A stretch of 64,000 nt of DNA from UBA1765 sp045615885 (GCA_045615885.1 JAZLFR010000049.1:62001-126000); one strand, 5' to 3'; shown: positions 18,097-26,811, numbered from the stretch's first letter. Numbers and translations: made by a program. Notes: generated from the letters alone by a model not told the origin.

Positions 18097-18669
18097 TTAA
18101 TTTCCCGGTCCGTCTAAAAATTCCAGATCGTCTTCAGGCATATTCTTTTCCAAATAGCTGAAGTCAAGATTTTCGAGCATCATGCAATCGGCCACATCAA
18201 AATACCATTTCGTTTCGTGGCCATTTTGGTCTGCAACAAGCAACACGTCATACGATTTGCCGTCTTTTTCAACCAGGAACTGCTTTTGAACTTTACCGCC
18301 GCCAAGATGGTCTTCTAGCAAAGCATACTCTTCTTGGGTAGAAATCACATAAATCGCATCGTCAATGGACTTTCCTGAATTTTGTTCAACAGCGCTTGCG
18401 CCAAGCATGTAACGAATCGTGCTATGATATAGCCTAAAATCAAAACCCTTGCTCATTCGAATCAACTTTGCCTGGCCGCCTATTTCACAAACATTTGCCA
18501 AAGGAGCCAAGCCTGTATCCTTAATAGCAGCGCCGCCATGCTTGACAAGCCATTTCACATATGACTTGCGAAGCCTTGCGAAATCTACAGATTCCAAGTC
18601 TCGTACATCTCTAGAACTATCAAGCAAGGTCAATACATTCTCTTCAAAATACTTTTCATCAATATCCAT
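18097..18669 (-). CDS. Hypothetical cytosolic protein
   Basis: 190 residues when started at the ATG at 18669 (AGAGGC upstream); the open frame reaches back 12 more codons without support. No signal peptide or membrane segment. Acidic overall, ending DDLEFLDGPGN. No known family recognised. The N-terminal part is helical (YFEENVLTLLDS, RLRKSYVKWLVKHGG) and the middle looks alpha/beta (DAIYVISTQEEYALLEDHLGG). Lone gene, convergent with the HEFGH membrane protein gene. Confidence 0.6.
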   Translation of the reverse strand: MDIDEKYFEENVLTLLDSSRDVRDLESVDFARLRKSYVKWLVKHGGAAIKDTGLAPLANVCEIGGQAKLIRMSKGFDFRLYHSTIRYMLGASAVEQNSGKSIDDAIYVISTQEEYALLEDHLGGGKVQKQFLVEKDGKSYDVLLVADQNGHETKWYFDVADCMMLENLDFSYLEKNMPEDDLEFLDGPGN

Positions 18670-18862
18670 AAAAGCCTCTACCGCATTATATATACTCCAT
18701 AACAAAAAAAGGAAAGATTTTTTTGAAAAAACACAGTGTTTATTCTAAAATAGAACCTGCAAGTTCATTCCTATGAGCACTTTTTTAAAATCAAGAATCG
18801 GCGCCCCATATAATTGTGCAAAAGAATCTTCGCTTAAAGCAAAAGCAACGCTAAACAAAAAG

Positions 18863-18889
18863 AAAAGCCTCCGCAAAGCGGAGGCTTTT
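18863..18889 (-). terminator. Rho-independent terminator of pgk
   Basis: AAAAGCCTCCGC-AAA-GCGGAGGCTTTT, 25 nt after the pgk stop codon on the minus strand. Confidence 0.9.
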
Positions 18890-18913
18890 CTAATGTCACT
18901 TTGACAATCGCTA

Positions 18914-20170
18914 TTACTTGTCAGTAAGAGCAGCAACGCCCGGAAGAACCTTGCCTTCGAGGAGTTCGAGGGAAGCGCCACCACCTGTAGAGGTGTGGGT
19001 AACCTTCTTGTCTGCGCCGTACTTCTTAGCAGCAGTAGCAGTGTCACCACCACCGATAACGGTGATAGCACCAGCAGCAGTTGCTTCTACGATTGCGTCA
19101 GCCATAGCCTTTGTAGCCTTTTCGAATGCTTCGAATTCGAACACGCCAGCAGGACCGTTCCAAACGATGGTCTTGGAGCTCTTGATAGCTTCAACGAACT
19201 TCTTGGTGGATTCTGCACCAACGTCGAGACCCATCCAACCAGCAGGAATGCCTTCTGCGTCAGAAACGCACTTGGTAGCAGCGTCTGCAGCGAACTTGTC
19301 AGCAGCGATGTAGTCAACCGGGAGGATGATTTCCTTGCCAGCAGCCTTAGCCTTAGCCATGAGTTCCGGAACGAGCTTTGCACCTTCTTCGTCGAACAAG
19401 GAGGAACCGATTTCGATATTGTCGAGAACCTTCTTGAATGTGAAAGCCATGCCACCGCCGATGATGATCTTGTCAGCCTTGTCAAGCAAGTTGTTGATGA
19501 GCTGGATCTTGTCAGCAACCTTAGCACCGCCAAGGATTGCGAGGAACGGACGCGGAGGGTTGTTGAGAACTGCGTCGAATGCCTTGAGTTCCTTGTTCAT
19601 GAGGAAGCCAGCAGCACGCTGCGGGAGTTCAACACCAGTCATGGAAGAATGGTCGCGGTGTGCGGTACCGAATGCGTCGTTAACATAAACGTCAGCGAGC
19701 TTGGTGAGGCTTGCGCGGAATGCCTTGACAGCTTCCTTGTCTGCCTTGATCTTGGTTTCTGTACCGTCTTCGTTCTTGACCTTGCGCTTGCCTTCTTCTT
19801 CGATGTGGAAGCGGAGGTTTTCAAGAAGGATGATGTCGCCCGGCTTTGCAGCAGCGCAAGCAGCTTCAACTTCTGCACCAGCGCAGTCAGAAAGGAACTT
19901 AACCGGCTTCTTGATGAGTTCTTCGAGCTTCTTAGCAACTGGAGCGAGAGTGTACTTCATGTTCACTTCGCCGTTCGGACGGCCAAGGTGGGAAGCGAGA
20001 ATCACAGCAGCGCCCTTGTCGAGTGCGCACTGGATTGTCGGGAGAGCAGCTTCGATACGCTTGGTGTTGGTGATTTCACCAGTGACCTTGTCCTGTGGAA
20101 CGTTAAAGTCAACACGGATGAACACGCGCTTGCCGGCGAGTTCGAGATCTTCAATAGAAAGCTTTGCCAT
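18914..20170 (-). CDS. pgk: Phosphoglycerate kinase, eukaryote-like sequence
   Basis: 418 residues, cytosolic glycolytic enzyme (1,3-bisphosphoglycerate + ADP to 3-phosphoglycerate + ATP). Substrate motifs RVDFNVP and ASHLGRPNG, hinge segment ILGGAKVADKIQLI, and nucleotide site GGGDTAT near the C-terminus are intact. It is about 20-25 residues longer than typical bacterial PGK because of the segment EEEGKRKVKNEDGTETK. This insertion and the EGIPAGWMGLD stretch closely follow yeast and animal PGK as I remember them, more than Bacteroides PGK. Ribosome site AAGAAGG. Array R2 begins 50 nt upstream of the start. Confidence 0.96.
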   Translation of the reverse strand: MAKLSIEDLELAGKRVFIRVDFNVPQDKVTGEITNTKRIEAALPTIQCALDKGAAVILASHLGRPNGEVNMKYTLAPVAKKLEELIKKPVKFLSDCAGAEVEAACAAAKPGDIILLENLRFHIEEEGKRKVKNEDGTETKIKADKEAVKAFRASLTKLADVYVNDAFGTAHRDHSSMTGVELPQRAAGFLMNKELKAFDAVLNNPPRPFLAILGGAKVADKIQLINNLLDKADKIIIGGGMAFTFKKVLDNIEIGSSLFDEEGAKLVPELMAKAKAAGKEIILPVDYIAADKFAADAATKCVSDAEGIPAGWMGLDVGAESTKKFVEAIKSSKTIVWNGPAGVFEFEAFEKATKAMADAIVEATAAGAITVIGGGDTATAAKKYGADKKVTHTSTGGGASLELLEGKVLPGVAALTDK

Positions 20171-20219
20171 TATAGCACCTTCTTGGGTTAGAGTTAAAAT
20201 TTTGCAGCACTTAATATAG

Positions 20220-21035
20220 CAAATTAGGGGGCTAGTGGTGAGACGAGAAATTTTTAGGATCTAGGATTTAGGATCTAGTGGTTAGTGGAATGTTGATTTC
20301 CAGTGTGTAGGGTATAGAATAGACGAGAGAACGGCACTGCGTGCCTACAGACGAGAGACGAGAGGAATGTTACTTTCCAGTGCTTAGGGTTTAGGGTTCA
20401 GGGTATAGGGTATAGAATAGACGAGAGAACGGCACTGCGTGCCTACAGACGAGAGACGAGAGATACTTGAAATTTCCAATGTGTCGGCTGTAGGCTGACG
20501 TCTGTCGACTGAATTAGTTATTGGTCATTAGTTTCCATCTTCTGTCTTACGTCTTCCGTCTTCTTTCTGTCCTCTGTTCTCTGTCCTCTTTCTAGCATCT
20601 TAATTACCTCAAAGTGAGCGCAGCGAACAACCTCACACCTCAAGCACCGAAGGTCCTGCCTCATTTCTTTTTCTGGATGGCCACGCTCCGCTCGCCAAGA
20701 CACGGGAAAATACAATTCTCTGTTTTCTGTCTTCTGTCCTCTGCTTTCTCCTAACTTGTCATCATGAGCAACGCGAAGTGATCCAGAATATTGCCCTAGG
20801 TTGCCGCGCTTTGCTCGCAAAGACATTGAAAATCGCAATATCCTTCCGCCTTCCGTCTTTCATGCCTTCGGCATAGGATGTGGCTGCGCTCGGTCATATC
20901 AAAAACTTCGTTTTTGCTGCGACTCTCGCTTGCACACATCTCGTCTTTTGTCTCCTGACTCCTGATTCCTGTCACTGACTCCTGACTCCTGATTCCTGAC
21001 TCCTGTCTTCTACAAACGCCAAACAATAATTTTTT
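20220..21035. repeat. Intergenic heptamer-period mosaic array R2 (largest)
   Basis: About 0.8 kb between divergent pgk and the radical SAM gene. It holds two near-identical direct copies (about 20306-20362 and 20406-20462) of a block with the GGCAC-TGC-GTGCC hairpin flanked by AGACGAG units, the GTCGGCTGTAGGCTGAC module at 20484, CTTCTGT/CCTCTGT units, a reverse GCACC-GAA-GGT segment near 20645, the GAGCAACGCGAAGTGATCC module at 20766, an ATGCC-TTC-GGCAT hairpin near 20862 and CCTGACT/CCTGATT units up to the right edge. Weak ORFs across it (20518-20838, 20796-21026) are repeat translation. Confidence 0.9.
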
Positions 21036-21078
21036 ATTACCAATTCACAAGTTACTAACTATTTGGCAGTAAAAAATA

Positions 21079-21086
21079 TACATTTC
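21079..21086 (+). promoter_or_regulatory. TAnnTTT box of the yhcC-type gene
   Basis: TACATTTC, then GCGAC (5 nt), then the ATG at 21092. No ribosome site. Confidence 0.4.
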
Positions 21087-21091
21087 GCGAC

Positions 21092-21979
21092 ATGGAATAT
21101 GTTCCGTACAAAGAGTTTCTAAAAAAAGTATTCCCGCAATTCAAGCGAGTGCGCAAGCTCCCGCTTCACGGAGGCATGAGCTGCCCGAACCTTGACGGCA
21201 CCAAGGGCTACTCCGGCTGCACCTATTGCAACAACAAGTCCTTCAGCCCGGTCTGGGACCAGGCCAAGACTTCCGTAGCGACTCAGCTTGCCGAACGCAT
21301 TCCGCTCCTTCGCAAAAAATACTTGGACGCAGGCATTTTGGCATACTTCCAGCCATACACAAATACCTACGCACCGGCAGCAGAACTCAAGGAAATATAC
21401 CTCCCGGCACTCCGCAACCCAGAGATAGCGGGCATTGCCATTGGCACCCGCCCAGACTGTCTGCCTTTTGACACGGTGGAACTCCTGGCCGAAATGAACA
21501 GCGTAAAGCCGATCATCGTGGAAGTTGGTTTGCAAACATCCAACGACCAGACCCTGAACGCAATCAACCGCCGCCACACATTTGCAGAATTCGAAAATGC
21601 AGTGCAGCGTTTGCACCAGGCCGGCCTCACCGTCACGACGCATCTGATCATCGGGCTCCCGGGCGAAACTATGAAGGACTTCGTCCGCACCGCCCACGAA
21701 GTAAAGCGTCTCAAGATTTCAGCGGCAAAGCTCCACCCGCTCCACATAGTGTGCGGAACACAGATGGCGCAAGACTATGCGAACGGCGAATTTGAACTTT
21801 TGAGTTTTGAAGACTACTGCAAGGCTGTCGCTGCAATGATCCGTGAATTCAACGGAAAGGTCGCCGTGGAACGCTTTAGCGGAGAAAGCCCGGACGAGCT
21901 TCTGATAGCCCCGGACTGGTGCGGCGAGCGCGAAAAGATTGTCGCCGAAGTGGAACGCCTTCTCGCCGAAATTCACTAA
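21092..21979 (+). CDS. TIGR01212-family radical SAM protein (YhcC-like)
   Basis: 295 residues. The radical SAM cluster is in GYSGCTYCNNKSF with an upstream Cys in GGMSCPNLDG, the spacing seen in the YhcC family (CxPNxDGxxGxxGCxFC). Further family motifs: YFQPYTNTYAP, IGTRPDCLP, EVGLQTSNDQTLNAINRRH and THLIIGLPGE. Reaction not established for this family to my knowledge. The gene stands alone, bounded by array R2 on the left and the 6S RNA candidate terminator (opposite strand) on the right. Confidence 0.92.
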   Translation: MEYVPYKEFLKKVFPQFKRVRKLPLHGGMSCPNLDGTKGYSGCTYCNNKSFSPVWDQAKTSVATQLAERIPLLRKKYLDAGILAYFQPYTNTYAPAAELKEIYLPALRNPEIAGIAIGTRPDCLPFDTVELLAEMNSVKPIIVEVGLQTSNDQTLNAINRRHTFAEFENAVQRLHQAGLTVTTHLIIGLPGETMKDFVRTAHEVKRLKISAAKLHPLHIVCGTQMAQDYANGEFELLSFEDYCKAVAAMIREFNGKVAVERFSGESPDELLIAPDWCGEREKIVAEVERLLAEIH

Positions 21980-22000
21980 TCCAAAAGCACAAAACAAAAA

Positions 22001-22178
22001 AGCTCTGCCGAGGCAGAGCAAAAAACGTCGGGGAACTGTATGCTCGAAGCTACTCTTGATAAAAAGATAGCAGTGCCTGGCACTTAAGTTTTTCGCATCA
22101 AAGTGCGCCTAAACAACATGCCTAGTGCATCGAGCTTGAATAATCCTGTTAGATCGGGCATATATCGCCGAGGTTTTT
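22001..22178 (-). ncRNA. ssrS: Candidate 6S RNA (ssrS)
   Basis: A strong sigma-70-type promoter on the minus strand (TTGACT, 17 bp, TATATT) reads into a roughly 175-nt non-coding stretch directly downstream of zapA, the same neighbourhood as ssrS in proteobacteria. The 5' part (AACCTCGGCG) can pair with the 3' part (CCCCGACGTT) with two C-C mismatches. Inside, GCTCGA/TCGAGC, GGCAT/GTGCC and a CGCA-loop-TGCG tip can form a long rod, and GCTAT...GTAGC gives a small side hairpin on the 3' strand, as in 6S RNA. A strong terminator ends it. Sequence is not conserved enough to be certain. Confidence 0.6.
22002..22024 (-). terminator. Terminator of the 6S RNA candidate
   Basis: Minus strand: GCTCTGCC-TC-GGCAGAGC followed by TTTTTTG. 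On the plus strand it is followed by an A-run, so it is not a terminator for the yhcC-type gene. Confidence 0.85.
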
Positions 22179-22182
22179 CCTT

Positions 22183-22211
22183 AATATACACTCTTTCAAT
22201 ACGAGAGTCAA
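22183..22211 (-). promoter_or_regulatory. Sigma-70-type promoter of the 6S RNA candidate
   Basis: TTGACT (22206-22211), 17-bp spacer, TATATT (22183-22188) on the minus strand. This is a classical -35/-10 promoter and differs from the TAnnTTTG type seen at many protein genes here. Expected start near 22177. Confidence 0.7.
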
Positions 22212-22242
22212 GAAAAATTTGACTACAAGATTCTTCCAATAA

Positions 22243-22557
22243 TTATTCCAAATTGAGGAGTGTCCTGTCCATGAGCTCGTTCAATATTACAATTTCCTTT
22301 TGTGCATTCTGATCATTTTCGCGCAAACGCACATAGCGCCGGCGCAAGTCAAAATATTCGGACGCAATATCCAGAGCCATGAGTTCAAGTCGCTTCTTGG
22401 CATCTACCGCAGAAGCGTCTCCAACATATTGGTCATACTTTTTTTCAACGAACTGCACAATCTCGTCAAGTTCAGACTCATTCAAATCCGTCTGGATCTG
22501 AAAGCGGTCCTTGCCGATAACGATTTTGGCAGAGCGAAGATTGTTCTGATTTTCCAT
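22243..22557 (-). CDS. zapA: Cell division protein ZapA
   Basis: 104 residues, the size of ZapA, which bundles FtsZ filaments at the division ring. N-terminal globular part (AKIVIGKDRFQIQTDLNESEL) followed by a long C-terminal helix (RRRYVRLRENDQNAQKEIV, then ILNELMDR), the usual dimer/tetramer coiled coil. The start codon overlaps the stop of the upstream coiled-coil gene (TAATG), so the two are translationally coupled. The 6S RNA candidate promoter lies 32 nt past its stop. Confidence 0.85.
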   Translation of the reverse strand: MENQNNLRSAKIVIGKDRFQIQTDLNESELDEIVQFVEKKYDQYVGDASAVDAKKRLELMALDIASEYFDLRRRYVRLRENDQNAQKEIVILNELMDRTLLNLE

Positions 22558-23750
22558 TACTTACTTCCTACGCCAAACGGATCGGAATCCATCATCCATT
22601 TAAGACGGAAAAAATTGCCCTGGTCATCGGATTGCCGTTCTGCCGCGGTTTCTTCTGCAGGCTGTTCGGCTACAGATTCTTCCGCTGCAGTTTCTTCTGT
22701 GGCGGCCTGTTCCTGGACAGGTTCCTGAGCAACGGTCTGTTCTTCGTTAACTTCTTCCGCAGGTTCTGCAACAGGAGCTACAACATCCATGCTGGCAGCG
22801 GCATCCATGATTTCAGACACTTCTTCCGTAGGCAAATCTAAAAAGTTCTGCAAAGTTGCGTTCAATTCATTGAATTTCTGCTGCACATCTTCGAGAGTCT
22901 TGTTCAAGTTCTCGTTTTCTTCATGAAGACCGTTCAAATCATTCTGGAGTGCTTCAATTTCTGCATTTTTTGCATCGAGAGCTTCGATCTTAGCAGAAAG
23001 TTCAACATTCAAGCGATCAATTTCAGTCTGTTTGACATTCACGACGCCATCTTTATCGCATGTTTCTCCATAAAGGCGGTCGATTTCAACCTGCTTGGCT
23101 GCAATTTCATTCTGTTTACAGGCAATTTCTTCATCTTTTGCAGAAACAAGGTCGTTCAAACGATTAATTTCGCTCTGCTTATTTGCAATTTCGTTATCCT
23201 TGGAGGCGACGATCTGATCCTTAGTGCAAGTTTCTCCATAGAGACGATCGATTTCAGCCTGTTTGGCGTTGATTTCAGCCTGTTTAGAATCAATATCGCT
23301 CTGTTTAGCTTCAAGGTAGAGGTCCTTGTTCGCGATAGTTTCGTTCAAACGGGCAATTTCAGCCTGCTTGCTAGCGGCATCGACTTCTTTTGCAGCAAGA
23401 ACTTCGACCTGGGCTGCAGCTTCGGCCATAAGGCGTTCGATTTCGGACTGTTTTGCAGCAACATCGGCCTGTTTCGCAGCAATTTCAGAATCTTTATCAG
23501 CGACAACACCTCCCAAACGGTCAATTTCACCCTGTTTTGCAACCAGTTCTTCATCTTTACCGGCGATTTCGCTCTTGCGACGTTCAATTTCTTCTTTAAG
23601 GGCAATCGCTTCTGTCTGGCCAAGCACAACTTTCTGCTGCACTTCGTCAAGACGATTCTTCAAATGTTCGTTTTCAGCCTTCAACACGCGTACAGATTCA
23701 AGAACGCGTTCCACTTTTTGCGAGAGTGCGCTAATATGCTCCAGGTTCAT
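22557..23750 (-). CDS. Long coiled-coil protein, ZapB-like N-terminus, probable division partner of ZapA
   Basis: 397 residues, no signal peptide. Residues 1-35 (ISALSQKVERVLESVRVLKA) resemble ZapB, a short coiled coil of the division ring. Residues about 50-310 are an extended coiled coil built of near-repeats of a roughly 7-14-residue unit (AAKQAEIDRL, ASKDNEIANKQ, ISxKQxEIxRL), with YGET(C) occurring twice at a fixed spacing. The C-terminal 80 residues are Glu/Ala-rich and end RLKWMMDSDPFGVGSK, a conserved-looking tail that could bind a partner. Ribosome site AGGAG 6 nt before the ATG. The TAATG overlap with zapA supports a joint function. Confidence 0.75.
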   Translation of the reverse strand: MNLEHISALSQKVERVLESVRVLKAENEHLKNRLDEVQQKVVLGQTEAIALKEEIERRKSEIAGKDEELVAKQGEIDRLGGVVADKDSEIAAKQADVAAKQSEIERLMAEAAAQVEVLAAKEVDAASKQAEIARLNETIANKDLYLEAKQSDIDSKQAEINAKQAEIDRLYGETCTKDQIVASKDNEIANKQSEINRLNDLVSAKDEEIACKQNEIAAKQVEIDRLYGETCDKDGVVNVKQTEIDRLNVELSAKIEALDAKNAEIEALQNDLNGLHEENENLNKTLEDVQQKFNELNATLQNFLDLPTEEVSEIMDAAASMDVVAPVAEPAEEVNEEQTVAQEPVQEQAATEETAAEESVAEQPAEETAAERQSDDQGNFFRLKWMMDSDPFGVGSK

Positions 23751-23871
23751 AAATGCTCCTGTAAAATTCCCTGTTAAAATTGTCTACACCACTAGACTAA
23801 ACTTTTGCATTAAATGTAGAAAAAATGGGGTGTCATAATTTAAACCTTGGTTTCAAGAAGCTGAATTTATC

Positions 23872-23879
23872 TAACTTTT
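23872..23879 (+). promoter_or_regulatory. TAnnTTT box of uvrC
   Basis: TAACTTTT, then TCTCT, then the ATG at 23885. It decides the start: the ATG 60 nt upstream (23825) would lie before this box. Confidence 0.4.
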
Positions 23880-23884
23880 TCTCT

Positions 23885-25759
23885 ATGCCAGTCGATGTTC
23901 AGGATCACATTGCCAAACGCCTTTCGGAGCTTCCGCAGCGCCCCGGCGTTTACATCATGAAAAACTCGCAAGGTGGCATAATCTACATCGGCAAGGCAAA
24001 AGTTTTAAAGAACCGAGTTCGCAGCTATTTTGACGGCAGTGACCATACGGGGCACAGGGCAGCAACGCTCATGCTCCCCCACATTCGCGATATCGAATGG
24101 ATCATTACGGAATCGGAGCGGGAAGCCCTGATTCTCGAAGCAAATCTAATTCGCAAGCACACGCCAAAATACAATGTCTGCCTGAAAGACGACAAACATT
24201 TCCCGTACATCGCAGTCAACATGCGCGAGCAATTTCCAAAGCTCGTTGTCACTCGTTCCGTAAAGAACGATGGTGCAATGTATTTTGGCCCGTACATGGG
24301 CACGCGAGTCATTCGGCAGCTTACGGAACTTTCGGCAAGGCTCTTCAAGATTCGCGAATGCAATTTGAAGTTCCCGTGCAAACCGCAAAGGCCATGCCTG
24401 AATTACCACATGGGTCGCTGCAGCGCTCCCTGCGCAGGCCTGATAGACCCGGAGGAATACAAGGACAATGTGCGCGCGGCGACGCTTTTGCTAGCCGGCA
24501 AGCGCGACGACCTGATTGCGGAATACCAGCGCGAAATGGAAGAGGCCAGCGCCAAATTCGATTTCGAAACGGCGGCAAAAAAACGTGACATGATCTACGC
24601 CCTGCAAACGACCGGAGCAAAGCAGAAGGCGGATTCTGCAGACCCTACGCTAAAACTCGACGTGGTTGCCATCAAGCGAAACGGCAGCATGGCAACCGCC
24701 GTGATTTTACAATACCGTGCGGGCGTTTTCTTTGGTCGCAGGCACTTTAGGCTGGAATGCAACCTGCATGAAGACGAAGCCGAAATCCTTAGGCAGATGT
24801 TGCCAAGTTGGTACCTGGAAGAAGAATCCATACCTCCCGAAATTGCAGTCAACGCAGACATCGGCGAAGAATCGGCATTACTGATAAATGAAACTTTGAG
24901 CGAAGTAGCCGGGCGCAAAGTCAGCGTCTATGTTCCGCAGCGCGGCGAAAAAGTCGGTTACATGAAACTCGCCGAGGCAAACGCAGAAATGCTTCTCGTA
25001 GAAATGCAGGCAGAAGCCCGCAAATACGACGAGATGGACCGAAGCATATTCGAATTGCAGAAGGTTCTTGGCTTGAAGAAAACTCCTTTCCGTATAGAAT
25101 GCGTTGATATTTCCCATTTGGGCGGTACGAACACGGTGGCAAGCCTTGTAAGCTTCAAAAACGGCAAGCCAGACAAGGCAAACTACAGACGGTTCATCAT
25201 CAAGACGGTCGAAGGCATCGACGACTTCGCCAGCATGCGCGAAGTGATGAGCCGTCGCATTCGACGCCTGGAAGAAGAGAACAAGCCGCTTCCGGATTTA
25301 TGGGTGTGCGACGGCGGTAAAGGCCAGGTCGACGCCACTCTTGCCATTTTGAAGGAGCTTGGTCACGAAGACTTGCCATTGATAGGCCTCGCTAAGCGCC
25401 TCGAAGAAATCGTATTCCCTGATGACAGGCCCTCCATCGTTTTGCGCAGAACAAACCCCGCCCTAAAACTCCTACAGAACGCCCGTGACGAGGCGCACCG
25501 TTTTGCCATTACATTCCAGCGCGAAAAACGCATAAACACGCTGCAAATAAAATGGCTAGACATTCCAGGCGTAGGTGAAGTAACACGCAACAAGATCTTG
25601 AGAAAGTACCGCACGCGCGATGCATTCCTTGCGGCACCTATCCGAGACATCCAGGATTTGCTCGGAGAAAAGCGCGGCATGGAATTGCGCGAAAAAATCG
25701 TGGAATACGAAACTCGTGAAGACCGCAACACCCAAATTCTTGACGACCGCGGTGTGTAA
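23885..25759 (+). CDS. uvrC: UvrABC excinuclease subunit C
   Basis: 624 residues; makes both incisions around bulky DNA lesions. GIY-YIG nuclease domain at about residues 13-95 (LPQRPGVYIMKN, IIYIGKAKVLKNRVRSYF), a Cys cluster (RECNLKFPCKPQRPCLNYH, GRCSAPC) as in Cys-type UvrC, the UVR motif near 205-240, the RNase H-like domain (IECVDISHLGGTNTVAS with catalytic Asp, WVCDGGKGQVDA) and C-terminal helix-hairpin-helix (IPGVGEVTRNKILRKY). I use the ATG at 23885 rather than the in-frame ATG at 23825 because UvrC proteins start shortly before the GIY-YIG domain. Confidence 0.96.
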   Translation: MPVDVQDHIAKRLSELPQRPGVYIMKNSQGGIIYIGKAKVLKNRVRSYFDGSDHTGHRAATLMLPHIRDIEWIITESEREALILEANLIRKHTPKYNVCLKDDKHFPYIAVNMREQFPKLVVTRSVKNDGAMYFGPYMGTRVIRQLTELSARLFKIRECNLKFPCKPQRPCLNYHMGRCSAPCAGLIDPEEYKDNVRAATLLLAGKRDDLIAEYQREMEEASAKFDFETAAKKRDMIYALQTTGAKQKADSADPTLKLDVVAIKRNGSMATAVILQYRAGVFFGRRHFRLECNLHEDEAEILRQMLPSWYLEEESIPPEIAVNADIGEESALLINETLSEVAGRKVSVYVPQRGEKVGYMKLAEANAEMLLVEMQAEARKYDEMDRSIFELQKVLGLKKTPFRIECVDISHLGGTNTVASLVSFKNGKPDKANYRRFIIKTVEGIDDFASMREVMSRRIRRLEEENKPLPDLWVCDGGKGQVDATLAILKELGHEDLPLIGLAKRLEEIVFPDDRPSIVLRRTNPALKLLQNARDEAHRFAITFQREKRINTLQIKWLDIPGVGEVTRNKILRKYRTRDAFLAAPIRDIQDLLGEKRGMELREKIVEYETREDRNTQILDDRGV

Positions 25760-25783
25760 CACCTCCCTGTTGAAAACTTCCAA

Positions 25784-25807
25784 AGTGCCCCGGATTCCCG
25801 GGGCACT
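25784..25807 (+). terminator. GC-rich hairpin after uvrC
   Basis: AGTGCCCCGG-ATTC-CCGGGGCACT, perfect 10-bp stem 24 nt after the uvrC stop; only CCTGTT follows, so it is either a weak terminator or an mRNA end stabiliser. Confidence 0.6.
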
Positions 25808-25892
25808 CCTGTTGGATACGAATCTGGTTAAAAGATTCGTAAACAAAATTATCTAGAACAACCCCCATTTCGCGTTTTCAATTTTACTTTGC

Positions 25893-25910
25893 TGTGGACA
25901 GTTGTCCATA
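25893..25910. promoter_or_regulatory. Imperfect copy of the TGTGGACA palindrome, downstream of the TIGR02147 gene
   Basis: TGTGGACAGTTGTCCATA. Seven of nine pairs are symmetric, and 16 of 18 positions match the perfect palindrome at 26866-26883. It lies 80 nt beyond the 3' end of the regulator gene, in the gap to uvrC. Confidence 0.6.
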
Positions 25911-25989
25911 GTTCAAAAACAGTCGAATCGTATTGCCAGCCTCTGTCGTTGCACCTTCAAAAATGCCATCGCACTCCCAAACAAGCATC

Positions 25990-26811
25990 TTAAAATTCCT
26001 TTTTCGTCACAGGGTAAATCGCAAGTGCAACTTGCATCACTCTATTTGGTGATTTTACCAAATGGACGCGCTTCAGCAATTGCTTTCTGAAAGACACAAA
26101 CATCTCTTGAAGATCTTCAAAACATTCATCATCAACATTTATTGTCAGTGTCGATATGTTGCGATCTTCAACCGGGATTTTCTCCAAGGCGATCTTGGCA
26201 TAATCAAGAGCTAAACTTTGATATTGACGGACTCTGGACTTGCCCTTCCCCGCGTTCCCGACACTTACATGTTCATCAACCAGCTTGTATTTTCCAGAGG
26301 CTATTTTTACGATTTGTCTTTGTTCCAAAAGTCGTTGAATCGTTTTTTCAGCCTGTTTTTCTGTAATCGGCGGTTCCAGCAAACGCGCTATTTTATGCGA
26401 ATCGCCAATGCCACGGGTCACTTCCAAAAGAGAACGCACGATAGGCGTACTCCAACACTCAAAAAGATCCAATTCGGACTCCTGCAAAATTTTTCTCGGC
26501 GGCTCCCGCAAACGGAATGCCTTTTGATATAATTTTTCCCGTTCCTCAAGATCTTTTTCGCACGCCATGGCGAACATCAAATCAAACATTTGAGAGTCTT
26601 CAGAACCAAGCCCAAGCAGTGTTTTGGCAAGAGGTATGCTTTTTGCAGGCAAATGCTGTTTTTTCTTCAGGATTCTGTACAAATGACTTGAATCCAATCC
26701 TAAATTCATAGCCATCAAACGGTAGGAATAGTCCTTAAATTCGGACTTGCGACTTACATAGAAATTTTTCAGCAAATCACGATAATCTGAGATAGAGAAA
26801 AAGTTTAGCAT
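25990..26811 (-). CDS. TIGR02147-family putative transcriptional regulator (DUF4423 type)
   Basis: 273 residues from the ATG at 26811 (the open frame reaches 26874, but upstream residues do not fit the family). It opens with the family hallmark FSISDYRDLLKNFY, followed by a helix-turn-helix-like segment (YRLMAMNLGLDSSHLYRILK) and KKQHLPAKSIPLAKTLLGLG. The central part and the C-terminal domain with SQxDYxxYALxxIP-like text (YQSLALDYAKIALEKIPVEDRNIS) then follow. This paralogous family was defined on Fibrobacter. It is flanked on both sides by the same 18-bp palindrome, which suggests autoregulation and control of the divergent mqnC gene. Confidence 0.88.
   Translation of the reverse strand: MLNFFSISDYRDLLKNFYVSRKSEFKDYSYRLMAMNLGLDSSHLYRILKKKQHLPAKSIPLAKTLLGLGSEDSQMFDLMFAMACEKDLEEREKLYQKAFRLREPPRKILQESELDLFECWSTPIVRSLLEVTRGIGDSHKIARLLEPPITEKQAEKTIQRLLEQRQIVKIASGKYKLVDEHVSVGNAGKGKSRVRQYQSLALDYAKIALEKIPVEDRNISTLTINVDDECFEDLQEMFVSFRKQLLKRVHLVKSPNRVMQVALAIYPVTKKEF

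Noticed and set aside
18995..20191. 398-codon plus-strand frame opposite pgk
   Set aside because: Exact antisense of a highly expressed gene with biased codons; Ser/Cys/Val-rich and without domains.
20518..21026. Two minus-strand frames inside array R2 (106 and 76 codons)
   Set aside because: They translate heptamer repeats (RSQESVTGIRSQE, EDRKKTED) and have no ribosome site.
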